DNA of 64,000 nucleotides from Dyella silvae. Lineage in GTDB: Bacteria; Pseudomonadota; Gammaproteobacteria; Xanthomonadales; Rhodanobacteraceae. Position numbers and translations under genes: made by a program. Location: NCBI RefSeq assembly GCF_026421305.1, contig NZ_JAPJBQ010000010.1, forward strand, positions 33,314-97,313, read 5' to 3'. Of this stretch, positions 8,558 through 18,200 are shown piece after piece; within the stretch, counting starts at the first letter, position 1, and every line of letters begins with the position of its first letter. The notes under the pieces are model-generated. The model searched no databases. It was not told where the DNA came from and was given only the letters and a program-made list of their open reading frames with translations.

Positions 8558-9712
8558 TTAGTGAATGGCAACGCAGCCCCCCGACTGCGCGGCTATCCAT
8601 GCCTTGATCAGTGCCACGCCTTCGCGGTGCACGGTGCTTCTTCCCAGTTCCGGCATCATTTCGCCCGGGTCGGCCGAGTTCATCCGGTACGTGATGATCG
8701 AGTCGCCCGGCGAGCCCGGCACGATATCGAAAAAGTGATCGCCCGTACCGCGGCCCGCGGCGACCGGTGGCTTGCAGATACCCAGGTGGCGGTCTTCCGG
8801 CACGCTGACATCCAGCGACAAGCCGGTGGTGTTGGCCGCGCCCTTCGGGTTGTGGCAGTGGCCGCAATTGATATCGAGATAGGCGCGGGCGCGGGCGTCG
8901 AGCGAGGCGTGCTCATCCATCCAGTTGGCGTTGCGCGGTGCCTCGGCAGGTGCGGGCGCGCCGGTGAGGTAGCCCATCTTCATCAGATGCGCCAGCTGGT
9001 TTTCTTCGCCGGTGGCGTAGTGGTAATCGCGATTGAGGTGGCGTGCCTTGGGTCCGATGGGATGAACCTTGCGCGACACCCAGTCCTGCGCGTGGCAGCT
9101 GGCACACTGGCTTTCATCGGGTACGACGTAGTTGAAGTCTTCGCGAGCGTCGTTGTCGGACACCAGCGTGAGCGGAATCACCGCGCCGGTACGTGCAAGC
9201 AGGGCGTCGCTCTGGTCGTCCTTCCATACATAGGGAATGGCGGACCAACCCGATTCGCGGCGCACGAGGATGCGCGTTTCGACCAGGTGTACGTTGGCCA
9301 GATCCAGCCCCTCGCCAGCGAAGTCGCGAGAACTGTCATAGGTGCGTGCCACATCGGCGAACTTGCCGCTTGCCGCACGCGGGTAATAGAACGTTTTGCT
9401 GATGACGGTGCCGACCGGAAAGTCGAAGGTGTCGGTGGGGTCGTACTTGGCCGACACGCCTTTGGGCATCCATACCGTGCGCAGCTTGTGCGCATAGTCG
9501 GTGAACAACGGCGTGTTGAGGTCGTAGGGCACGACACCCTGGTTGAGCACCAGTTTGCCGTCACGCACTTCCACCACGTGCCAGTCGCTCAGCTTCGGCG
9601 GGCGGCCGTCGGCATGGAACGTCACGGGGTCGAGGTCGCGGTGGCACGCGCTTAGCAGCAACAGCAATGGAAGCAGCAAGAAGAGCGGATAGAACTTTGT
9701 CGACAACGTCAT
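8558..9712 (-). CDS. SO2930-family diheme c-type cytochrome lipoprotein
   Basis: A 384-residue exported lipoprotein: lipobox LLSAC with Cys23, histidine at +2. There are two heme c attachment sites, CASCH (203-207) and CGHCH (283-287). The overall pattern matches the family known as SO2930 / HNE_0200 (TIGR03806), whose members usually occur beside a parallel beta-helix protein (TIGR03805); the pair has no assigned function. Here the partner lies directly upstream at 9923-11161. Both are lipid-anchored on the periplasmic face, most likely of the outer membrane. The hemes suggest electron transfer in an oxidation reaction, but no catalytic role is demonstrated. Confidence 0.85.
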   Translation of the reverse strand: MTLSTKFYPLFLLLPLLLLLSACHRDLDPVTFHADGRPPKLSDWHVVEVRDGKLVLNQGVVPYDLNTPLFTDYAHKLRTVWMPKGVSAKYDPTDTFDFPVGTVISKTFYYPRAASGKFADVARTYDSSRDFAGEGLDLANVHLVETRILVRRESGWSAIPYVWKDDQSDALLARTGAVIPLTLVSDNDAREDFNYVVPDESQCASCHAQDWVSRKVHPIGPKARHLNRDYHYATGEENQLAHLMKMGYLTGAPAPAEAPRNANWMDEHASLDARARAYLDINCGHCHNPKGAANTTGLSLDVSVPEDRHLGICKPPVAAGRGTGDHFFDIVPGSPGDSIITYRMNSADPGEMMPELGRSTVHREGVALIKAWIAAQSGGCVAIH

Positions 9713-9773
9713 CGTGGAGCCTGTGCAAGTTCTTTTAGAAAAGGCGTTCGAAGTCCGGTGACGTAGAAAAGTC

Positions 9774-9874
9774 CCTCACCGTCATCCCGGCGTAGGCCGG
9801 GATCCAGTGCCTTTTAAACATCACGGCAAATCGAAAGTCGCTGGATCCCGGCCTACGCCGGGATGACGGTGAGG
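9774..9874. repeat. Perfect 34-bp inverted repeat (GTCATCCC-type REP pair)
   Basis: Positions 9774-9807 and 9841-9874 are exact reverse complements, separated by 33 bases. It lies between the beta-helix and diheme cytochrome genes, and each arm is itself a small hairpin. Shorter relatives occur at 14413-14440, 39349-39383 and at the edges of the large repeats. It could fold in the mRNA and affect expression across the pair. Confidence 0.95.
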
Positions 9875-9922
9875 AAATAGTGCGGGTGACCATGGCGATA
9901 CACCGCGATCACGCGCACGCAT

Positions 9923-11161
9923 TCACGCCTTCGGTTCCGGATCCAGCACCACCGGCGACAACTTCGGCAGCGTGCACTGGTACGGCTTGGTATCCGTGCT
10001 GGGGTTCTTGTAGTCGTGCGGGCCGTCGGCGTTGATCACGCCCACATCGCCGTTCTGGATGCAGAAGCGATCGCTGTCCGGCGGCAGGCCATTCACCAGC
10101 GTCTTCTCGTTGACGTAGCCGTCCCACAAAATGTCCGGGAACTTGCCGCTCAGGCCGTACACGGCCGTCTTCAGCGTCTTCAGCTTGATGCCGTCCGGCG
10201 AATCGCCGCCGCCCTTGAAGCGGTTGTCGTAGATGAAGATGCCCTTGGGATACGGGTTGTAATCCGCCGCGACACCCTTGGTGTTGTAGTAGTTGGTCGA
10301 GAAGTAGCTGGAGATGATGACGTTGGCGGTCTGATTGTCGGCAATGTCGTTGTCGAAAATCTCCACCTTGTCGTTGGAGTTCACCACCACGCCCGAGCCA
10401 CGCGGCACACTGGCCACGGCGGCGCCCTTGGCAGCGAAATTGTCGGTGTTGTTGGCAAACACCTTGTTCTTGAACACGCGCGAACTGTGACCCGCCTGCG
10501 AGAGGTTGGGCATGTTGAACACCAGGATGCCGCCGGTGTTGTTGGTGGCGGTGTTGTCGTACACGTCGGCATTCACCGAGTTTTCGATCTCGATGCCCGC
10601 CACGTTGTATTCGGCGCGATTGCGGCGCACCACGATGTTGTTGGACTGGCCCACGTAGATGCCGGCGTCGGAAGCGCCGATTACAACGGAGTCTTCCACC
10701 AGCACGTTCTGCGTCTTTACGGGATACAGGCCGTAAGCGCCGTTGGTGGTCTTGGGGCCGCCGGTCCATTCCACGCGCACGCCGCGGATGGTGATGTTCT
10801 TGCCCTGATTGATCTTGAGCGCATCGCCCTTGGTGTCTTCCAGCGCGAGGTTCTCGATGGTGAAGTCGTTGGCGTTCACCAGCAGGCCTTCAGGGCCGAC
10901 CACCTGGCCCTTGAACGAGAGCACCGTCTTGTCCATGCCGGCGCCCTTGATGGTGACGCCATCCGTGCGCAGGCTCATGCCGCGTTGCAGGTGATAGTGG
11001 CCGGCCGGAATTTCGATAACGCTGCCCGGCTTGGCGTCCAGCAACTGCTGCTGGAGCTTGGCTTCGAACGAGACATCGTTGCTGCTCTGCGCCGGCGGCG
11101 CTTCCTGGCTGCAGGCGGCCAGCAGTACGGGTATGGCAAGGGCCAGAAGGGTCTTACGCAT
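9923..11161 (-). CDS. Parallel beta-helix repeat lipoprotein (TIGR03805-like)
   Basis: A 412-residue exported lipoprotein (lipobox LLAAC followed by Ser, suggesting the outer membrane). Its body is made of right-handed beta-helix turns: repeated short strands such as ITIRGVRVEW, VLVEDSVVIG, IVVRRNRAEYN and DVYDNTATNN. It matches the beta-helix family that pairs with the SO2930-type diheme cytochrome encoded next. Beta-helix proteins often bind or cleave polysaccharides, but no catalytic residues can be assigned. The ATG at 11161 has GGGGAGAAAG upstream and is chosen over one at 11194. It appears to be the first gene of the four-gene cluster running to 4623. Confidence 0.85.
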   Translation of the reverse strand: MRKTLLALAIPVLLAACSQEAPPAQSSNDVSFEAKLQQQLLDAKPGSVIEIPAGHYHLQRGMSLRTDGVTIKGAGMDKTVLSFKGQVVGPEGLLVNANDFTIENLALEDTKGDALKINQGKNITIRGVRVEWTGGPKTTNGAYGLYPVKTQNVLVEDSVVIGASDAGIYVGQSNNIVVRRNRAEYNVAGIEIENSVNADVYDNTATNNTGGILVFNMPNLSQAGHSSRVFKNKVFANNTDNFAAKGAAVASVPRGSGVVVNSNDKVEIFDNDIADNQTANVIISSYFSTNYYNTKGVAADYNPYPKGIFIYDNRFKGGGDSPDGIKLKTLKTAVYGLSGKFPDILWDGYVNEKTLVNGLPPDSDRFCIQNGDVGVINADGPHDYKNPSTDTKPYQCTLPKLSPVVLDPEPKA

Positions 11162-11418
11162 GGTCGCTTTCTCCCCATTAGCAGCGGTATGCATGACCTA
11201 TCCACTGTCATGGAATGCAACCGTGGTGGGGAGGGCGGGAGCTGCGGGGAAGGGGGGCAAAGCGGCCAGCGTGGGCAGGGTATGACTAGCGGCACCCCGC
11301 TTTATGGGAGCCTTTGGGACCTGCGTCTTCGCAGGCTCTTGCGGTGATGGACGCGCCGCTTACGGCACGGGGCGCTGGTGGCACCCCCGGATGCCAATCG
11401 CCGGCCGTTGGCCTCTGC

Positions 11419-12087
11419 CTACTTCCATTTTACTGAGGCGAGCAAGTCAGACAGCCCAAGCCACAGCAGCTGCATGCCAATGCAGAACGTGACGAGCGCA
11501 AACAGGCGCATCACGATTTTGGTGCGCACGCTACCCAGAAAGTGCTCAAGCGTGCCGGCAAAGCGCATGCAGGCGTAGATGCTGGCGCAAAGCACCATCA
11601 GCGCCAGGGCGACGCCCGCGAAATGCGCGGCGGACAACCCTTCTCGCGGCGTGCTGCTGCCTAGTGCGATGGCGACTGAAATGGAGCCGGGGCCAACCAT
11701 GAGCGGCAGGGTCAGCGGATAGAACGCTTTGGACTCGAGTGACCCCGTGGCGGGGGTGGCCTGGATCTCCTGCGTTTTGTCGGCGATGTCATCGTCATCG
11801 GGTTTCTGCAACAGATTCCAACCCGCCACGGCGATGATCAACCCACCGGATACACGCAGCACCGGTATGGAGATGCCGAAGAAGGTGAGCACATAAGCGC
11901 CCATCAGCAGCGACACCAGCAGAATGACAAAGCTGTTGGTCGTGATGCGCCAGGCGAGATCCGTGCGTTCTGCCGGCGTGGCGTTGGGCACCATGCTCAG
12001 CACGATGAATGCCGACCCGATCGGGTTGATGATGGGGAACAGGCCGGTGATGAGCAGCAGGGCGGTCTGGGTGAAGTCTTTCAGCAT
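11419..12087 (-). CDS. MarC family integral membrane protein
   Basis: A 222-residue protein with about six membrane segments, beginning MLKDFTQTALLLITGLFPIINPIGSAFIVLSMVP, the hallmark NPIG region of MarC/UPF0056 proteins. The middle contains LTLPLMVGPGSI, also conserved. The family name came from the mar locus, but a role in multidrug resistance is not supported and the true function is unknown. The ATG at 12087 is chosen because it starts the first membrane helix; an earlier start at 12198 would add a polar, unlikely N-terminus. Confidence 0.85.
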   Translation of the reverse strand: MLKDFTQTALLLITGLFPIINPIGSAFIVLSMVPNATPAERTDLAWRITTNSFVILLVSLLMGAYVLTFFGISIPVLRVSGGLIIAVAGWNLLQKPDDDDIADKTQEIQATPATGSLESKAFYPLTLPLMVGPGSISVAIALGSSTPREGLSAAHFAGVALALMVLCASIYACMRFAGTLEHFLGSVRTKIVMRLFALVTFCIGMQLLWLGLSDLLASVKWK

Positions 12088-12337
12088 GGCGTGTGGGTTC
12101 CCATAAGTGCCTGCTGCGGGCCCGCCATAGGGGCGAAGCGTGCGACCCGGCGCAGCATCGGCAGAACAGCCAGAAGAGATCATGTCTGGAAGCGGCAAAC
12201 TATCACGCAGTTTCCGTGATGACGGCCCCGCCCGGTGCCGTTATGACGTCGTCTTTCGCCGAAACCTGATGGCGGATGATGCCTGGGGTTTCTCCGTTCT
12301 TTGCGGCTGCTTGCTGCCAGCCACACGTGTCAGCTTT

Positions 12338-13420
12338 TCAGGCCGCGTGCTGGCGCGCGCTGCGAGGCGGCATGCCGGTCCACCGCTTGAATGCTCGGCG
12401 GAATTCGCGCGGATCGCTGAAGCCGATTTCCAGCCCGATTTCCGCCACGCTCAGCGTGCCACCGTGCAGCAGTTCCAATGCGCGTTCGGCGCGCACGCGG
12501 TCGTGAATCTCGCGAAAGATGCGGCCACCTTCGGCCAGACGACGGCGCAAAGAGCGCTCGCTCATGTTGAGCATGCGTGCTACGTCGGGCAGGCGCGGCT
12601 GATGGCGCAGGTGACTGCGAAGCAGGCGTTCGACCGAAGCGACAATTTCCTGCTGCACGCCATTGGCATCGTGCTGCTGGTTGCACAGCGCCAGCGCCTG
12701 TTGCGCGGTCAGCGGGTTGTGCGTGGGCAGCGGGTGTTGGAGCCACTGTACGTCGAGAAGAATGCGGTTGTAGCGGGCGCCAAACACCAGCTCGCACCGA
12801 AAGTAGTCGGCATAGGCCTGGGCGTGCGCGGGGCGTGCGTAGGTCAGCTCGAGCCGGGACGGGTTGAAGCCCGGGCCAAGTAGTTCGCGCGCGATGGCCA
12901 GCGAACTGGAGAACAGTTCTTCGCAAAGAAACGGCAGCAGTGGCGCGTCGTTGAAGCGCGGCCAGGCGGCCAGTGCCACTTCGCGCGGCCCGGCCACTTC
13001 AAAGCTCACATCGAGCAGGCTGCCGCTGACGCGATGATGATTGATGCCCACTTGCATGGCCTCGCCAAAGGTAGCCGAGGTCATCATGGCCAGGCCGAGC
13101 AGGCCAAAGCTGCCCAACGTTTCCACCCGGCCTACGGCCAACCCCAGACCTGCCTCGCCGGTGGTCTGCAGGGCGCGCCGGATCACCGAGCGGGCCTGCC
13201 GGTAGGACACGCGGAGGGTGGGATCGTTGAGCTGCTCGCGGGTCAGGCCCGAGCCGGCGAACCAGCCGTCGCAGCGCAGGCCGCGCGACAGGGCCAGCTG
13301 GGTCAGGTGGACGAGGATGTTGGGTGGCGTTTCGGCAGCAGTAAAACGCGCGTCGGCGCCAAGCGCCGTCGCGGTGGTGTCGTCGATTGGATGGCCAGAT
13401 ACGGCCGCCATGGACGTCAT
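12338..13420 (-). CDS. AraC-family transcriptional regulator with arabinose-binding-like domain
   Basis: A 360-residue regulator. The N-terminal ~200 residues match the domain found in OruR/ArgR-like AraC regulators (for example LGLAVGRVETLGSFGLLGLAMMTSATFGEAM). The C-terminal ~100 residues carry the two helix-turn-helix motifs (LPDVARMLNMSERSLRRRLAEGG and VAEIGLEIGFSDPREFRRAFKRWTGMPP). A start three codons later, at 13411, is equally possible. It is divergent from the phosphatase-like gene at 13553, which is a natural candidate target, though no operator is evident. Confidence 0.85.
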   Translation of the reverse strand: MTSMAAVSGHPIDDTTATALGADARFTAAETPPNILVHLTQLALSRGLRCDGWFAGSGLTREQLNDPTLRVSYRQARSVIRRALQTTGEAGLGLAVGRVETLGSFGLLGLAMMTSATFGEAMQVGINHHRVSGSLLDVSFEVAGPREVALAAWPRFNDAPLLPFLCEELFSSSLAIARELLGPGFNPSRLELTYARPAHAQAYADYFRCELVFGARYNRILLDVQWLQHPLPTHNPLTAQQALALCNQQHDANGVQQEIVASVERLLRSHLRHQPRLPDVARMLNMSERSLRRRLAEGGRIFREIHDRVRAERALELLHGGTLSVAEIGLEIGFSDPREFRRAFKRWTGMPPRSARQHAA

Positions 13421-13552
13421 TCTGCGTGCTCTCCCTCACCCCCGGCACCGGAAAAGCCCGACACCGACTTGATCTATATCATGGCGGCCAGCCCGTCGCT
13501 TCATGCAATGCACCACGGTTCATATCCCGGACCCTGCCTGCGGAGAACGTAC

Positions 13553-14359
13553 ATGAACGAGGTTCTGTCCCCACCCCGCTGTATGGCGGCGCTGATCCTG
13601 GCGCTGGCGATGGCCGGTTGTGCACCGGTGCAGACATCGCCCGGCCATGCTCCGAACACCGCCGCGGCCGCCCCGGTTCCCCTGCGAACGGCCGAGCTGC
13701 TGCCAGCCGCGCCCAAGGCCGGGTCGCCACGCTATGAGGCCGACCGCGAGGTGTTCCGCGCCACGCGCCAGCTTGAGGGCACGCCGCGTTGGACACTGGC
13801 CCAGCAGGACGTGGACTACGCCACGCCGAAACTGATGGCGGACTTCAGCTGCGCGATGGGCGTACCGCTGAATGCCGCGACCTTGCCGCATCTGGCCGCA
13901 CTGGTGGATCTGACGAGCCAGGCTGCCGATGCGTCCACCGGCCCTGCCAAGCAGGCCAATCAGCGGCAGCGGCCGTTCCTGATTGATCAGGGGGCGGTCT
14001 GCCAGTCGACGGCGCAGCTTGCCCGCAGCTTCGATTACCCTTCGGGTCATGCCACGCGAGGTTGGGCGGTGGGGCTGGTGCTGACGGAGCTGGCGCCGGA
14101 TCGCGCTACCGACCTGCTGTTGCGGGCACGCGCCTATGGCGACAGCCGCGTGGTGTGCGGCGCGCACAACCTCAGTGCCATCGAGGCGGGTGTGATGAAC
14201 GGCGCGGCCGTGGTGGCGACGTTGCACGCCTCGGATGCGTTTCAGGAAGACCTGGCGGCTGCGCGTTCGGAGCTGGCGGATTACCGCAAGTCAGCGCTTT
14301 CGAACGCGGGGACGCAATGCAGCGCGGAGCGTGCGTTGATTGAGGTGACGCCTTATTGA
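13553..14359 (+). CDS. Class A acid phosphatase-like (PAP2) lipoprotein
   Basis: A 268-residue exported protein with a lipobox-like AMAGC (Cys23). It carries the three-part phosphatase signature: K133-x6-R140-P141, P163-S-G-H166, and S198-R199-x5-H205. The aspartate that normally follows the nucleophilic histidine by four residues is alanine here (HNLSA, residue 209). Family members hydrolyse phosphomonoesters in the periplasm, but the substitution makes activity uncertain. CGGAG at 13541-13545 supports the ATG at 13553. The gene is divergent from the AraC regulator and convergent with the thioredoxin gene. Confidence 0.8.
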   Translation: MNEVLSPPRCMAALILALAMAGCAPVQTSPGHAPNTAAAAPVPLRTAELLPAAPKAGSPRYEADREVFRATRQLEGTPRWTLAQQDVDYATPKLMADFSCAMGVPLNAATLPHLAALVDLTSQAADASTGPAKQANQRQRPFLIDQGAVCQSTAQLARSFDYPSGHATRGWAVGLVLTELAPDRATDLLLRARAYGDSRVVCGAHNLSAIEAGVMNGAAVVATLHASDAFQEDLAAARSELADYRKSALSNAGTQCSAERALIEVTPY

Positions 14360-14412
14360 GGGTGGTTTTGAAAGGATAGTGCAGGCTATCTAACGACTCT
14401 CACGTTTACGCT

Positions 14413-14440
14413 CGTCATCCCAGCTTTCGCTGGGATGACG
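14413..14440. terminator. Bidirectional GTCATCCC hairpin between convergent genes
   Basis: CGTCATCCCAGC and its exact complement flank a four-base loop between the stops of two convergent genes. It belongs to the same palindrome family as 9774-9874 and probably limits read-through. No T run is present. Confidence 0.7.
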
Positions 14441-14452
14441 ATGAGGGCGGAT

Positions 14453-15187
14453 TTACCTTGAGGTACTCGTGGCTTTCCACTGTTCAACCCAGATGGTGAG
14501 ATCTGTTAGCCGTTTGGACGGCTCATCGCGCATCGACATCCCCACCGCCGCGCCAGCAACGTGTCCGGACGGATCGATCAGCATCAGCGTGGGATAGATG
14601 CCCACGCCGATGGTATCCGTGAGCGCCGTGCCGTCATGCAACACCCGCCATGTCAGACCACGCTCGCTCACAAAGCGTTGCGCCGTGGCGGCATCTTCAT
14701 AGGTGATCGCCACGAAGTTCATGTCGCCGTGCTCACGTGCATAGGCGTTGAGTGTCGGCACTTCGGCGATGCATGGCGCGCAGTCGGCGAAGAAAAAGCT
14801 CACCAGGGTATAGCGGCCGTTGAAATCGCTCAGTCGCCGCACGCCACCCTGCAGGGATGGCAACTCGAACGGTGGGAAGGCATCGCCGCGCTTGAAGGAG
14901 AAGCGTCCGGGTTGCCCTTCAGTGGCTCCGGGTGCTCGCAGGCGAAGCAGTGCTGCGTGTGCCTGGCTGTCCTTGGTGATGCTGAAGCTCCGCCCTTCGC
15001 CTAGTTGCTGCGCGAACGCCGGGTAATCCAGTGGCTTGCCCGCCGCGTCCAGATAGCGCAACTGAGGTGACGCACCAAGGTGCAGGCTGGCGGCGAAACG
15101 CTGTTCGCCGTCGTCCGCGGATGCCGCATGCAACGGCGCCATCAGCGCCAAGGTCAGCAGGCAGCCAAGCAGCACGGTGCGTCGCAT
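14453..15187 (-). CDS. TlpA-like thioredoxin-fold periplasmic protein
   Basis: A 244-residue protein with a signal peptide (cleavage near MAPLHA/ASA), a ~75-residue N-terminal stretch, then a redoxin domain. The active site ADCAPCIAE (Cys136, Cys139) is followed by VGIYPTLMLIDPSGHV, which holds the cis-proline. TlpA-like proteins reduce disulfides in periplasmic targets such as cytochrome c assembly or oxidase copper-site proteins. The target here is not known. GGAGGT directly upstream fixes the ATG at 15187. It lies downstream of putA but after a strong terminator, so it probably has its own promoter. Confidence 0.8.
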   Translation of the reverse strand: MRRTVLLGCLLTLALMAPLHAASADDGEQRFAASLHLGASPQLRYLDAAGKPLDYPAFAQQLGEGRSFSITKDSQAHAALLRLRAPGATEGQPGRFSFKRGDAFPPFELPSLQGGVRRLSDFNGRYTLVSFFFADCAPCIAEVPTLNAYAREHGDMNFVAITYEDAATAQRFVSERGLTWRVLHDGTALTDTIGVGIYPTLMLIDPSGHVAGAAVGMSMRDEPSKRLTDLTIWVEQWKATSTSR

Positions 15188-15204
15188 GAAACCTCCGGGC
15201 ATGA

Positions 15205-15234
15205 AAAAGGCCGGCGCTTTCGCGCCGGCCTTTC
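15205..15234 (-). terminator. Rho-independent terminator of putA
   Basis: On the minus strand an AAAGGCCGGCGC / GCGCCGGCCTTT stem with a four-base loop is followed by a T run (CCTTTTTC), nine bases after the putA stop. Confidence 0.9.
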
Positions 15235-15242
15235 TGGTGCGA

Positions 15243-18200
15243 TTACTCGCCGATCGTCAGCAACGACGCGTTGCCACCCGCCGCCGTGGTGTTGATGGTG
15301 AGCGTGCGCTCACCGGCAAAACGCAGCAGGTAGTGCGGGCCGCCGGCCTTCGGGCCGGTGCCGGACAGGCCTTCGCCGCCGAACGGCTGCACGCCGACCA
15401 CGGCACCGATCTGGTTGCGGTTGACGTAGCAGTTGCCCACGCGTGCGTGGCTCTGGATGTAGTCCACCGTGTCGTTGATGCGACTGTGGATGCCCAGCGT
15501 GAGGCCGTAACCGGTGGCGTTGATCGAATCGACCACCTTGCCCAGCTCGTCGCCCTTCCAGCGGATGACGTGAAGCACCGGGCCGAAGATTTCGCGCGTC
15601 AGCGTCGACAGGCCCGGGATTTCATAGGCGCGCGGCGCGAAGAACGTGCCGTTGCCCGTAGCTCCCGCGTCGAGCGCCACTTCGCCGATCTTCTTCGCTT
15701 CCTTGTCCATGCGCGCAGCATGGTCAACGAGGATCTTCTTGGCGTCTTCGTCGATCACCGGGCCGACGTCGGTCGAGAGCTGGCCCGGATCACCGACCTT
15801 CAGTTCGGCCATGGCACCGGCGAGCATCGCGCAGACCTTATCGGCGATGTCTTCCTGCACGAACAGCACGCGCGCGGCGGAGCAGCGCTGGCCGGCGGAC
15901 TGGAAGGCGGAGGAGATGACGTCCTTGACGATCTGCTCCGGCAGCGCGGAGGAGTCGGCGATCATCGCGTTCTGGCCGCCGGTTTCGGCAACGAGTGCGG
16001 CGATCGGCGCATTGCGCGCGGCGAGCGAACGGTTGATCGCCCAGGCGGTTTCGGTGGAGCCGGTAAAGGCCACGCCCGCGACGCGCGGATCCTTGGTGAG
16101 TGCGGCACCGACGGTGGCGCCATCACCCGGGAGGTACTGCAGCACGTCAGCCGGCACGCCAGCGTCGTGCAGCAACTTCACGGCGGCGTAGCCGATCAGG
16201 CTGGTCTGTTCCGCGGGCTTGGCGATCACGCTGTTGCCGGCGGCGAGCGCGGCGCTGACCTGGCCCAGGAAGATCGCCAGCGGGAAGTTCCACGGGCTGA
16301 TGCAGACGAACACGCCACGGCCGTTGAGGAAGAGCTGGTTGCTCTCGCCTGTCGGGCCTGGCAGCTGTTCCGGATGGCCAAACAGGCGGCGCGCCATGGT
16401 GGCGTAGTAACGCAGGAAGTCGGCCGCTTCGCGGATTTCAGCGATGGCATCCGGCAGGCTCTTGCCGGCTTCGCGCACGCACAGTGCGATGAACTCGCCA
16501 CGGCGCGCTTCCAACTGCTCGGCAGCGTGCTCGAGGATGGCGGCGCGGCTGGCGGCCGGCAGGCGATCCCACTGGTGATGCGCGGCGACGGCATTGGCCA
16601 GCGCCTTGTCGACGGTGGCGCTGTCGGCCGAGACGTAGCTGCCCACGACCTGGCGGCGATCGGCCGGGTTGGTCACCTGCACGGTGGCGCCGGTGCTCTT
16701 GGCGCCCGGCACCAGCGGCTCGGCGGTCCAGGGACCGTTCTTGCTCTGGATCGCCTCGGCGAGGGCCTTCAGTTCGTTGTCGTTGGAGAAGTTGACGCCC
16801 ATGGAATTCTTCCGCAGTTCACCGTAGAGATTCACCGGCAGGGGGATGCGCGGGTGAGGGATAGAGGCAAAGGAGCGCACGGTCTCGCACGGATCGGCGA
16901 CCAGTTCGCGCACCGGCAGGCTTTCGTCGACCACGCGGTTGACGAAGCTGGTGTTGGCGCCGTTTTCCAGCAGGCGGCGCACGAGGTAGGGCAGCAGGTC
17001 TTCATGCGTGCCCACCGGCGCGTACACGCGGCACGGCACGTTGAGGTTCTGTTTGCCGATCACTTCGGCGTAGAGGTCCGTGCCCATGCCATGAAGGCGC
17101 TGGTTTTCGTACGGACGACCCTGTGCCAGGTGATACACGGCGGCGATGGTGTGCGCGTTGTGCGTGGCGAACTGCGGATAGATCAGTTCCACGCCGGCAT
17201 CGAACAGCTTGCGTGCGCACGCGAGGTAGGACACGTCGGTGTTCGGCTTGCGCGTATACACCGGGTAACCGCCGAGGCCGTTTTCCTGCGCGCGCTTCAC
17301 TTCCGCGTCCCAGTACGCGCCCTTCACCAGGCGCACGTACCAGCGGCGGCCGGAGGCGCGCGCGGTTTCGATCAGCCAGTCGATGACGAACGGCGTGCGC
17401 TTGGCATACGCCTGCACCACGATGCCCAGACCATTCCAGCCTTCCAGCGAGGGGTGCGCGAACACATCGCCGATGATGTCGAGCGAGAGTTCGAGACGAT
17501 CGGCTTCTTCCGCGTCGACGGAAAGCGCGATGCCTTGCTTCATCGCCAGCTGCGACAGCTCCAGCAGCTTGGCGGTGAGATCCCGGCGGGCGATCTCGCG
17601 CTTGGCCACTTCGTAGCGCGGATGCAGCGCGGAGAGCTTCACCGAGATCGACGGCGCATCGGTGTGGTTGGCGAACGGGCCGCGCGAACCGATCGAGGCG
17701 ATCGCGTTGCGGTAATCCTGCTGGTAACGCTCGGCGGTTTCGCTGGTGAGCGCGGATTCGCCCAGCATGTCGTAGGAGTAGCGGTAAACCGCGTATTCCT
17801 TCTGCGCACAGCGGTCCAGCGCCTCGCTGATGGTCTGACCCATCACGAACTGGTGACCCATGATGCGCATCGCCTGACGCACGGCCAGACGAATCGCCGG
17901 CTCACCCGCGCGGCCAACCAGGCGGCGCAGCGCGCCGGTGAAGTCGTGGCGGGTGTCTTCGGCGAGGTTCACCAGCTTGCCGGTGAGCATCAGGCCCCAG
18001 GTGGAGGCGTTGACGAACAGCGACTCGCTCTGGCCGAGATGCTTCTTCCAGTTTGCATCGCCCAGCTTGTCGCGGATCAGCTTGTCTGCGGTGCCCTTGT
18101 CGGGAATACGCAGCAGCGCTTCGGCCACGCACATCAGCAGCACGCCTTCTTCCGACGAAAGGTCGTACTGGCGCATGAAGGATTCGACGGCGCTCTGATC

